Assembly (NCBI RefSeq): GCF_002843605.1
Contig: NZ_CP025263.1
Location: 3,687,501 to 3,751,500 of the forward strand
Reading direction: 5' to 3'
Length of the DNA stretch: 64,000 bases
DNA from: Pseudomonas sp. S09G 359
GTDB lineage: Bacteria; Pseudomonadota; Gammaproteobacteria; Pseudomonadales; Pseudomonadaceae
Positions 28,459-35,572 of the stretch are shown piece after piece; positions within the stretch are counted from its first letter, which is position 1; each line of letters begins with the position of its first letter. The translations under genes and the position numbers were made by a program. The notes below the pieces were generated by a model. The model was not told the origin of the DNA. It ran no database searches and was given only the letters and a program-made list of their open reading frames with translations.

Positions 28459-29130
28459 ATGATCAGAACTCTCAAATACATCACATATGGAACCGTATTG
28501 ATCGCCATATATTTCGCTGGAATTTACACCAACCAGTTATTACAAATTCCTAGCCAACCCACAAACTTTGCCGACACCACATCAGCCATCGCGGCACTGG
28601 TCGGCGTATTAGTTGCCACGACAACAATCACAAATTGGAAAAAATCAAAAATACAAGAAGACTCTTATCAGATTATAAAAAGCTACGTCGCCGAACTAGT
28701 CCTTATCGAAACAACAGTATATGAAATCCTAATTGAAAACACTTCGATATGCCCTCTCGCAGGGAACATAGTCCCAAGCCAAGCTTTTGTCGCGGAAACA
28801 TTTCAAAACATTGACGCCCTCCGAAAGACCCTATCTAAACAACATCGAAAAATCCACCAAACCAAAAATGAACTACAGTTTTGGGGAGGAAAATTAACAA
28901 AGATTCACGAAGACCACCATGAAGAGCTAATGAAAGAGCTATATAATTTTCAGGTAGTCGCAGACTGTTTGCGAAACAATCTTCAGAATTACTTCACCAA
29001 CGGGCTGACTACCATTCAGCAAGTTTTGCAGGAGTATGAAAAACTTTCGAATTACCACCTCAAGATCAATACCACGTTAGCTGGTAGAAAAAACAACAAA
29101 ATGTCCGAAATGTTCACCATCGAAGGTTAG
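28459..29130 (+). CDS. Hypothetical membrane protein with coiled coil, prophage cargo
   Basis: A 223-residue AT-rich gene. The N-terminus has two hydrophobic helices (YGTVLIAIYFAGIYTNQLL and TTSAIAALVGVLVATTTI), then a basic junction NWKKSKIQ. A long mostly helical cytoplasmic domain follows (about 65-205; RKTLSKQHRKIHQTKNELQ, LQEYEKLSNYHLKIN). The 28325-28458 stretch upstream has no other gene. It lies between the SOS gene and the spanins, on the opposite strand to the latter, as a phage moron would. No family recognised; two-TM plus helical proteins occur among phage exclusion and defence genes, but nothing here proves that. Confidence 0.65.
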   Translation: MIRTLKYITYGTVLIAIYFAGIYTNQLLQIPSQPTNFADTTSAIAALVGVLVATTTITNWKKSKIQEDSYQIIKSYVAELVLIETTVYEILIENTSICPLAGNIVPSQAFVAETFQNIDALRKTLSKQHRKIHQTKNELQFWGGKLTKIHEDHHEELMKELYNFQVVADCLRNNLQNYFTNGLTTIQQVLQEYEKLSNYHLKINTTLAGRKNNKMSEMFTIEG

Positions 29131-29134
29131 TTAT

Positions 29135-29635
29135 TCATTGCAAAATGCGGATATATTCCTGGCACGCCCGAAGCGCGATTACGGCACTATCTCCGTCATC
29201 GGTAATGGCGATAATTCTCTGAGCATGCGCTGGGTCAAGTTGGGCTCGACGGGCTGCATGAACCACGCCGAAGGCGCCGGGGGTGGAAGGCATGTTGCAG
29301 CCACTGGATGGATCCTCGGCAAGGAGGACTGACAGGCGCACATCAGCAGTGGCAAGGCGATCGCGCAGAAGAGCCTGGCTGCGGCGGGCATCGGATAACT
29401 CCTTGGTATGTTGTTGGTCCTGGGCGGCGAGCTTGTGCTCTGTGGCCAGGCGCTTGTCCTGCTCGGTGCGGGCCTGGGCAGCAGCGGCATTGCTGATTGC
29501 TGCAAGGTCATCTTTGTGCAGGTCGGCCTGCTCAGCGAGCTGCTTGCCCATGCGCCAATCTTGAACCTGCCAAGTGCCGGCGCCGCTGACAGCCATTGCC
29601 AGCAGGATGGCGGCCAGGATCTGCCCGGGCGTCAT
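29135..29635 (-). CDS. Phage i-spanin (Rz-like lysis protein)
   Basis: A 166-residue inner-membrane spanin subunit. One N-terminal signal-anchor helix (ILAAILLAMAVSGAGTW) is followed by a long periplasmic helix (KQLAEQADLHKDDLAAISNA... ELSDARRSQALLRDRL). Such proteins fuse inner and outer membranes at the end of phage lysis, with Rz1 as partner. The Rz1 gene is nested in another frame at 29179. It is directly downstream of the lysozyme remnant in the same direction, giving the usual lysozyme-Rz/Rz1 lysis cassette. Confidence 0.88.
   Translation of the reverse strand: MTPGQILAAILLAMAVSGAGTWQVQDWRMGKQLAEQADLHKDDLAAISNAAAAQARTEQDKRLATEHKLAAQDQQHTKELSDARRSQALLRDRLATADVRLSVLLAEDPSSGCNMPSTPGAFGVVHAARRAQLDPAHAQRIIAITDDGDSAVIALRACQEYIRILQ
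29179..29391 (-). CDS. Phage o-spanin Rz1-like lipoprotein, nested in Rz
   Basis: A 70-residue frame entirely inside the Rz gene in another reading frame. It begins MPAAARLFCAIALPLLMCAC (lipobox ending at Cys20, or Cys18) and is followed by a Pro-rich stretch with PPPAPSAW, both hallmarks of Rz1. It would be the outer-membrane lipoprotein that pairs with the i-spanin. The embedded arrangement is the classic one of lambda Rz/Rz1. Confidence 0.75.
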   Translation of the reverse strand: MPAAARLFCAIALPLLMCACQSSLPRIHPVAATCLPPPAPSAWFMQPVEPNLTQRMLRELSPLPMTEIVP

Positions 29636-29937
29636 ACCGCCTCCAGGAACATCGCCCGCTCGGCTAGGCGCCGCTTGGTCAAGCCGGCCAGCACCTGGCC
29701 ACCGGCCTTGTTCCAGCGCGGAAACTGCTCGGCCGCGCTGGCGTAGTCACCGGCATTCAGCAATTTGAGCAGCGTCGACGAACTCAGGTTGGCGGCACCC
29801 AGGTTGTAGGTGAAGCTCATCAGTGCATCCCACTGCGCATGATTCAATGGCACCTTGACCAAACGCTCGATCTCAGGCTCAAACCGCCCAATGTCGTTCA
29901 CCAGCATCCGCTCGGCCTGTTCGTTGGTGATAGTCAT
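29632..29937 (-). pseudogene. Phage lysozyme (GH24-type endolysin), N-terminally truncated
   Basis: The remaining 101 residues are the C-terminal part of a T4/lambdoid-type lysozyme (MTITNEQAERMLVNDI, LVKVPLNHAQWDALMSFTYN, GAANLSSSTLLKLLNAGDY). The frame can be read back as YGATRGIVAG, typical of these enzymes, to a TGA near 29990. The N-terminal EGLRLxAY segment carrying the catalytic Glu is missing. The break coincides with the truncated start of the integrase on the other strand, so one deletion removed both N-termini. It cannot be an active lysozyme. Confidence 0.85.
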
Positions 29938-29954
29938 ACCGGCGACAATTCCGC

Positions 29955-30869
29955 GTGTCGCGCCGTAAAGCGCCCATTGATTCCATCACTCCGCAGGTGG
30001 TTGCCCAGTACAGAGACGCCAGGACGGCTAAGGTCAGGGCCAACCGCGAAATCGCGCTGCTATCGCACATGTTCACCATCGCACGCGAGTGGGGCCTCAC
30101 CAACAACGCGAATCCTTGCTTCGGTGTACGCCGTAACAAAGAGACTCCGAGGGACTATTACGCCGGCGACATCGTGTGGAATGCAGTCTACGAAGCGGCA
30201 GTGCAGGAACTGAGGGACGCAATGGACCTGGCCTACCTGACTGGCCAGCGCCCCGCCGACGTGCTTAAAGTGGCAACCACTGATTTGAACGCTGGGTTCT
30301 TGATGATCAAACAGGGAAAGAGCGCGAAGAAACTGCGCCTTCGCCTGGAAGATGATGGCGTTGAGTCAGGGTTGAACGCTTTTATCAATGACCTCCAGGA
30401 GCGCCGGGCTCTCAGCGGGATTAAGACATCGAGGCTGATCACCAACACGTCCGGCCTTCGGATGAGCCAGCAAATGCTGCGCAACCGCTGGGACGAAGCT
30501 CGCGAGAAAGCAGCCATCAAAGCTGGCGCCGACGGAGACGCAGCTCTGGCGATACTGATACGCCAATTCCAGTTCAAGGACATTCGACCGAAAGCAGCAA
30601 GCGAGATCGAGCTGGCACACGCCAGTCGACTGCTAGGTCATTCAACTGAAGAGATGACTCGAAAGGTTTATCGGAGAGTTGGCGAGATTGTAAAGCCCAC
30701 GAAATCAACATCTGCAATTAGATCTAATGTCGCGAAAACAGCAACAAGTCAAACAGCGGGTCTTTGTTGCTTACGCATCATCCTCACGAGAGTGGCGGTA
30801 TATGTATCAATCGCCACTTCATTACCAAGAGTCAGGAGAAGTACTGGAAATTCTTGTTTCGGCCTCTGA
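29955..30869 (+). pseudogene. Phage tyrosine-recombinase integrase, N-terminally truncated
   Basis: The frame starts at a GTG within the core-binding domain (PIDSITPQVVAQYRDARTAK) and runs through the catalytic domain. Visible residues are the first Arg in YLTGQRPADVLK, the IRPKAASEI segment, LLGHSTEEMT and the Tyr in RKVYRRVGE. The N-terminal arm-binding domain of about 80-100 residues is absent. The natural end is probably soon after RRVGEIVKPTK; the remaining roughly 60 residues read antisense through the end of the DUF3800 gene and are not integrase-like. It is probably inactive. It lies near attR, as expected for an integrase inserted in tRNA-Cys. Confidence 0.85.
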
Positions 30870-31762
30870 ACCATTAACCGACCCAAAAAAGCAGCGGCTC
30901 TGAGATTATCTTTAAACCCCTTCCTAAGACATCTTCTTAACCCAGCACTAAGCAGATCTGCCAACTGCACACCGAAATTCCCCTTAGAATTTACGAACTT
31001 AATATCATCCCTGAAGATCTTCCCAATATTTAAGGCGCCTGTGGAGTCCACATTGATTCCATAGCTTTCTTTCAAATAATCAGGCCCCTCACCTTCCTTG
31101 TAAATAAAATCAGCCATATGGCTGTAATCAAAATCTGTAACTGTAATAATCGGATCAGAAATAGACATAGTTTGGAGGTAGGCAGGCAATAGCTTTTCAA
31201 AAGCTGATTCGTACTCAGTCTTTTTTTCGAGAGCCTTACCATCAACCCGCCAAACGAACGAGGATAGAGTCTCTGGTTCGTGCTGAGCGTAATAAAGCAC
31301 AGACTGCCAGACTACAAGCTGCATTAGTGATATCTGACAAATAAGTTGTATATGGAGTTGATCAGACAATTTTTTAACTTGGTCTGCAGCATTCCGCACT
31401 GACTGACGGCCTTCTTCATAGTGCATCTTCTCTACATTCGCAAGCAACCCCTTAACAGTAGATGCTTTGTGATCCGCTAATGCTTCGGGTGTATTTGTAT
31501 GAGCGTCGGTGACAGCACCGTAAAGAGTGCAACTCGTTTGAGCCAAACGAATAAGAAGTCTAAAGTAGCTCATTTCATCGACCACCTCACCAAGCTTCAA
31601 CTCATCGCTTGGCGGACAGCCATTTTCTTTTTTGAAATCTATTAGAGTGCATTCTGCCTCTTCTAAAAAACGCTCCGGGATTACAAGTGCACAAATTGAA
31701 TTCCACGCAGACTTTTCCGGGGTATAAACAAAACTCCCTGACTCATCGATAAATATATGCAT
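30749..31762 (-). CDS. DUF3800 family protein, cargo next to attR
   Basis: A 337-residue soluble protein. The N-terminus MHIFIDESGSFVY is the DUF3800 signature: an acidic IDESG strand as in RNase-H-like folds. Later conserved acids appear in VTDAHTN, VTDFDYSHMADF and the C-terminal GVQLADLLSAGLRR. The ATG at 31762 is chosen because GGGAGC precedes it and the signature starts there. The gene is lower in GC than the core genome and lies between the integrase and attR, where phages carry accessory genes. DUF3800 proteins occur in mobile and defence-rich regions, but their activity is not established. Confidence 0.85.
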   Translation of the reverse strand: MHIFIDESGSFVYTPEKSAWNSICALVIPERFLEEAECTLIDFKKENGCPPSDELKLGEVVDEMSYFRLLIRLAQTSCTLYGAVTDAHTNTPEALADHKASTVKGLLANVEKMHYEEGRQSVRNAADQVKKLSDQLHIQLICQISLMQLVVWQSVLYYAQHEPETLSSFVWRVDGKALEKKTEYESAFEKLLPAYLQTMSISDPIITVTDFDYSHMADFIYKEGEGPDYLKESYGINVDSTGALNIGKIFRDDIKFVNSKGNFGVQLADLLSAGLRRCLRKGFKDNLRAAAFLGRLMVQRPKQEFPVLLLTLGNEVAIDTYTATLVRMMRKQQRPAV

Positions 31763-31990
31763 ACCGCTCCCTATGTGTCCCATATGTAATATTGTTGCCC
31801 TCCCGAGCAGCCCCACCGACTGTCGGCACATGCCATCATGGCAGCCGCCCGAGAAAGTCTCAGCGCGCAACATTCTCGTCAAGCTATTTGATGTGCTCAA
31901 ACAGTGAGGACGCGCCTCGTGAACCGTTCAACTGTGCGCCACCCCGGTAGCGTACTGAGCGCTTGTTAAAGTCGATCTTGACGCACTGTA

Positions 31991-32041
31991 TTTGCCGAAA
32001 GGGACCAAGGTTGCGGAAGGCATTTCAAAAGTTGCGGAAGG
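31991..32041. repeat. Probable integrase arm-type sites (direct repeats)
   Basis: GTTGCGGAAGG occurs at 32010-32020 and again at 32031-32041, exactly 21 bases apart (two helical turns). A weaker copy (TTTGCCGAAAGG) is at 31991-32002. They lie 17 bases from the attR repeat, the position of arm-type integrase sites. The rest of 31763-32057 shows no gene. Confidence 0.55.
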
Positions 32042-32057
32042 GTTAATAAATCACAGC

Positions 32058-32148
32058 CAATAAAAAACCCCGTAGACGTTAATCTACGGGGTTTCTAAGA
32101 GTGGAGGCCGAGGTCGGAATCGAACCGGCGTAGGCGGATTTGCAATCC
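32058..32148. repeat. attR: direct repeat within tRNA-Cys and its terminator
   Basis: This is the right partner of the 91-base repeat at 27696-27786. It covers the tRNA-Cys terminator and the 3' half of the intact tRNA. The integration therefore kept the tRNA functional at this end and left a partial tRNA copy at the other end. The element spans about 4.4 kb. Confidence 0.93.
32066..32095 (-). terminator. Rho-independent terminator of tRNA-Cys
   Basis: On the minus strand the stem AAACCCCGTAGA / TCTACGGGGTTT is followed by a T-run and ATTG. It starts 7 bases past the CCA end of the tRNA. An identical stem with a different loop is present in attL at 27703-27732. Confidence 0.88.
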
Positions 32149-32175
32149 GCTGCATAACCATTTTGCTACTCGGCC
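32102..32175 (-). tRNA. tRNA-Cys (GCA)
   Basis: A complete 74-base tRNA with encoded CCA. Acceptor stem GGCCGAG/CTCGGCC with discriminator U (typical of Cys), D arm GCAAAATGGTTATGC, anticodon stem-loop GCGGATTGCAAATCCGC with anticodon GCA, and T arm with GGTTCGATTCC. It closely follows E. coli tRNA-Cys. It is the attachment site of the prophage remnant to its left, and its 3' half is duplicated at 27741-27786. Confidence 0.97.
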
Positions 32176-32330
32176 TCAAACGATCAATGTCAAAACCACT
32201 GACACTCACCGCATAAAAACTTGAGTGGGCTATAAAACCCTGCCTCTACTCTAACTCATTGAATACATTGAAGTTTTTAATGCTTCGTTGCGTTCGATGG
32301 GCGCCATTATGTACTCATTTGCTTTTACCT

Positions 32331-32378
32331 GCAACCCCTTGATTTCAAAAATATTTCGTATTGGCATCAAGGGGTTGC
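32331..32378. terminator. Perfect 13-bp inverted repeat downstream of pvdQ
   Basis: GCAACCCCTTGAT (32331-32343) and ATCAAGGGGTTGC (32366-32378) are exact inverse complements separated by an AT-rich 22-base loop. It begins about 10 bases past the pvdQ stop. It lacks a clean T-run on the minus strand, so it may act as a terminator or as an mRNA-stabilising hairpin. The rest of 32176-32387 shows nothing else. Confidence 0.5.
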
Positions 32379-32387
32379 GTGCGCGCC

Positions 32388-34676
32388 CTACTCCTTGATG
32401 CGCTGCTGCTGGTAGTGCGGGTCAGCCTTGATCTGGGCTTCGGTGAACGGTAGCGGGCGCAGTTTTTTCTCGGAGAACGCCTGGGTTTGGTCCTTGGCGT
32501 ATGGGGACGTCGGGTTGCTGGATTCGGAGAATGCCAGCACGCCGACTGCCTGGGGGCCCTTGTCGTCGAAGGTGACGATTTGCAGGTAGCTGCTGCCGCT
32601 GACCACTTCGCGCTTGCCGTCGGCGCGGGGCACGGTTTGCATGGCGTTGTAGATCCCCAGTTCCTGGGGCCCACCGTGGATCGGGATTTGGCCGGAAACC
32701 TGGATATCGCCCCATTTGCTCTCGGCGCCAAGGCCAAGTTTGGTGATGCTGGCGGTGGAGGCCAGCATAGCTGCGCGCAGGGCCCTGGCCACCGGCTCAC
32801 GGTCGATGGCCAAGCCGCTTGGCGTCGTTAGGGGTTGGGCCGGGTCGAAGGCGACGCGCCAGGCGTCGGGGATTTGCTGCAGCTGCTTGACCAGGTTGAT
32901 GAAGTGCACCAAGCCCAAGCCGCTGTCGAGGTTGGCGCGCTGGTCCCAGTTTTTCAGGCTGGTGCACAGTGGTTGCAGCGCGGCGGCGTCGGCGCCCAGG
33001 TGGTTGGCGCAGAACTCGAGCAGGTCGGGCATGACTTGGCTGGCGAGGTACACCTCGTTGTCCATGACCATGTTTTGCAGGTCGCTGACGCTGATCGGTT
33101 GTTTCTCCAGGGATTGCAGGCGTTGCACGGCGAAGCGTGCGCGTGGGCCGAGGCCGATGTGGTCCTGGCTGATCACGGGTGAGAAGCCGGTCAGCGGCGC
33201 CTTGGGGTTGGCCAGCCAGGCCGAGTCGTTGGAGTGTTGCACGTAGTCGCTGCGCTGCAGTTGCGGCAACTGGTCAGCCGGGAAGATGCCGGCTTGGGCC
33301 GCACGTGGGTCCACGTCCCAGGCGCAGGCGCTGTGGGCGCCGTCGAGCATGATCATTTGCAGGCCGGCGCGCGGGTCGCTGCATTGCGCCAGTTTGGCCG
33401 CGCTGACGTTGGGCACCACCGATAGGTTCATGTACAGGCTCTGGCCCTGGTCATCGGCGGCCAGGGTGTTGACCCACGGAATGCCTTGCAGGGTATGCAC
33501 CGAGGTTTGCAGGTCCTTGAGGCTGCCGGCGCGATTCATCGCGTACCACTGCTGCAACACGCGGTCATTGCCGAGGTTGGCGTCGCGCAGGCTGAACGCG
33601 TAGTGGCTGTCCCAATCCAGCTTGCCGGGCCATTGCACCACCGGGCCGAATTGCGAGCTATAGACCGCATGTTCCACCGCTTTGGTGGTGCCGTCAGCTT
33701 GTTTGACCTGGACGGTCACCGAGGTTTTATCCATGGCAATCGATTTGCCGTCGAGCATATAGCGCGTGGAATCCTTGGGGTCCAGCGTCAGGCGGTACAG
33801 CGTGAAGTGCTTGGACGTGTCGACCGTATGGGTCCACGCCACATGCCGGTTGAAACCGATATTGATCACCGGCAGGCCCGGCAAGGCGGCGCCCATCACA
33901 TCCAGCTGGCCAGGAATGGTCAGGTGCATCTGATAAAAACGCATGCCGCCCACCCACGGGAAATGCGGGTTGGCCAGCAACATGCCGCGCCCATTGAACG
34001 AGCGCTCACGCCCTACCGCCACGGCGTTACTGCCGCGGTCCAGGCTAAAACGCTGTTGTTGGGCAGCGGCCAGTGCAAAGGCGCTGGCATTTGGCTGCAC
34101 ACTGGCGGTGGCCTGGGGTGGCTTGGCACCCACCAGGGCCTCGGCGAATTGGCCGACACCGCCTTCTACCAGCAGCCTGCGGGTCAGTTTGACAAGGTCT
34201 TCAGGCACCAGCGGCCGGACCCACGCAGCCTGGCACTGCGCCGGCGCGCCCTGCTCTTTCAGGTAACGGTTATAGCCCGCGACGTAGCCTTCGATCCGCT
34301 GCTGGATCTGCGGGGTTTGCGCCTTCCAGAACGCCGCCACGGCGTCCGCAGTGTTCAGCCAGGTGAAAAACACGTCACTGGCCAAGTTGTTGCGCTGTTC
34401 CAGGGTCGCCTGCTCGGGGCCGAAGAATTTTGCCCGCTCGCCGTTCACCGTGACCACTTCATTGGCCAGCAGGCACAGGTTGTCCTGGGCGTAGGCGTAA
34501 CCAATGCCAAACCCCAGGCCACGCTCATCGTTGGCACGAATATGCGGCACTCCGAAACTGGTCCGGCGAATATCCGCCGACGCCTGTGCCACCTGCTCCC
34601 GCGCCGATGCGGCCAGGCTCACTCCCAGCAACAGCCCCGCCACGCATACCCTGGACAACCGATTGGAAATAATCAC
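32388..34676 (-). CDS. pvdQ: Acyl-homoserine-lactone / pyoverdine acylase PvdQ
   Basis: A 762-residue periplasmic N-terminal-nucleophile hydrolase, the same length as P. aeruginosa PvdQ. It removes the fatty-acyl chain from the pyoverdine precursor and can cleave long-chain acyl-homoserine lactones. A signal peptide (SRVCVAGLLLGVSLAASA) precedes the alpha chain; Gly215-Ser216 in LDRGSNAVAVG is the self-cleavage site and Ser216 the nucleophile. MLLANPHFPW, WTHTVDTSKHFTLYR and VQHSNDSAW match the family. GTG at 34676 is chosen: GGAG lies 6 bases before it and it gives the PvdQ N-terminus, whereas an ATG further upstream does not. An iron-starvation box lies upstream. Confidence 0.95.
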   Translation of the reverse strand: MIISNRLSRVCVAGLLLGVSLAASAREQVAQASADIRRTSFGVPHIRANDERGLGFGIGYAYAQDNLCLLANEVVTVNGERAKFFGPEQATLEQRNNLASDVFFTWLNTADAVAAFWKAQTPQIQQRIEGYVAGYNRYLKEQGAPAQCQAAWVRPLVPEDLVKLTRRLLVEGGVGQFAEALVGAKPPQATASVQPNASAFALAAAQQQRFSLDRGSNAVAVGRERSFNGRGMLLANPHFPWVGGMRFYQMHLTIPGQLDVMGAALPGLPVINIGFNRHVAWTHTVDTSKHFTLYRLTLDPKDSTRYMLDGKSIAMDKTSVTVQVKQADGTTKAVEHAVYSSQFGPVVQWPGKLDWDSHYAFSLRDANLGNDRVLQQWYAMNRAGSLKDLQTSVHTLQGIPWVNTLAADDQGQSLYMNLSVVPNVSAAKLAQCSDPRAGLQMIMLDGAHSACAWDVDPRAAQAGIFPADQLPQLQRSDYVQHSNDSAWLANPKAPLTGFSPVISQDHIGLGPRARFAVQRLQSLEKQPISVSDLQNMVMDNEVYLASQVMPDLLEFCANHLGADAAALQPLCTSLKNWDQRANLDSGLGLVHFINLVKQLQQIPDAWRVAFDPAQPLTTPSGLAIDREPVARALRAAMLASTASITKLGLGAESKWGDIQVSGQIPIHGGPQELGIYNAMQTVPRADGKREVVSGSSYLQIVTFDDKGPQAVGVLAFSESSNPTSPYAKDQTQAFSEKKLRPLPFTEAQIKADPHYQQQRIKE

Positions 34677-34733
34677 GCAGACTCCACAGTCAAATTGAAC
34701 ACCCTCACTTGGGGCAGCTACCCCACCGTAAAG

Positions 34734-34757
34734 ACGCAAAAAACCGCGAGCAATTTA
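34734..34757 (-). promoter_or_regulatory. Iron-starvation (IS) box for sigma factor PvdS
   Basis: Read on the minus strand this is TAAAT-N16-CGT, the full consensus for PvdS-dependent pyoverdine promoters (TAAAT at 34753-34757, CGT at 34734-34736). The CGT lies 57 bases from the pvdQ GTG. It predicts pvdQ transcription when iron is scarce. Confidence 0.85.
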
Positions 34758-34912
34758 GCCTGGGTAAGCGTTTTTTAAGGCCGCTCAGCTGTGACAAAAC
34801 CGATACTGACAAAATTTCTACATCGAAGACTTCATGATTTTGCTCGCTCGTTCGTCTTATTAACTAAGAGCGCTCATTTTTCCTGATCAGGCTCTGATAA
34901 GGAGTTTTTTGC

Positions 34913-35293
34913 ATGTACAACCCGCAAGTGCCCACGGATGGACATTCACCGACCGTCGATGCCAATTTTGGCAGCGGCGCACAAGCGTTCGGCAAGGCGC
35001 CCGAACAGCACGGCAACCAGCGTATTCGCCATTTGCTCAAGTCTTTTGGCTTGCGTACCAGCCTGATACGGCTGAAGGTCATCGACGCCCTGCTCACGGC
35101 CACCGACAACCAGCGCACCCTGGGGGTACGCGGCGTGCACAGCCATTTGCTGGAGCTGGGCATACCGCTGTCGTTCTTGAGTGTGCGCGAGGTGCTTAAA
35201 CGCCTGTGCAGCGAGGGCGTCATCACCCTCAATGCGGATAAAAGCTACAGCCTCCATGAAGAGGCTGCCAAGGTACTCGAAGGTCGAGCTTGA
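34913..35293 (+). CDS. Fur-like winged-helix protein without clear metal-binding domain
   Basis: A 126-residue protein. Residues about 38-110 read as a Fur-type winged helix (IRHLLKSFGLRTSLIRLKVI, GVRGVHSHLLELGIPLSFLS, VREVLKRLCSEGVI). The C-terminal dimerisation and metal-binding part of Fur, with its HHHxH and CxxC motifs, is missing; the protein ends at EEAAKVLEGRA. AAGGAG precedes the ATG. It is divergent from pvdQ across about 240 bases. It may be a DNA-binding relative of Fur that acts without metal or with a partner. Function inferred from fold only. Confidence 0.7.
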   Translation: MYNPQVPTDGHSPTVDANFGSGAQAFGKAPEQHGNQRIRHLLKSFGLRTSLIRLKVIDALLTATDNQRTLGVRGVHSHLLELGIPLSFLSVREVLKRLCSEGVITLNADKSYSLHEEAAKVLEGRA

Positions 35294-35297
35294 GGGC

Positions 35298-35486
35298 TTA
35301 AAGCTTGACCTTGCGGCGCATGATGCCGTTGATCACCACCACAACCACTGCGACAGCAATGGCGATGGTCTGGAACGTCTTCTCACTGATAGCCCCGATG
35401 TTCTGCAGGTAGGACAGGCCAAACATCGTCGCCAGTACGGCCAGGGCGATCAGAATCGAGTATTTCAAACGTTGCTTTTGGGTCAT
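35298..35486 (-). CDS. Small membrane protein (62 residues)
   Basis: The protein starts MTQKQRLKYSILIALAVLAT and has two hydrophobic helices (about 9-25 and 38-56) with a basic C-terminus (MRRKVKL). AGGAA precedes the ATG at 35486. It ends 5 bases from the convergent Fur-like gene. The topology and basic ends are typical of small inner-membrane proteins; no function is recognised. Confidence 0.65.
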   Translation of the reverse strand: MTQKQRLKYSILIALAVLATMFGLSYLQNIGAISEKTFQTIAIAVAVVVVVINGIMRRKVKL

Positions 35487-35572
35487 GACGGGTTCCTGAA
35501 CCTGAAAAATGTATCCACTGCGTGGTCGACAGGCACACATATTACAGGCCATGGCGCACTTTGGCAGGTCAA

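Noticed and set aside
30660..30869. C-terminal extension of the integrase as a real domain
   Set aside because: It reads antisense through the end of the DUF3800 gene and has no integrase-like features after RRVGEIVKPTK.
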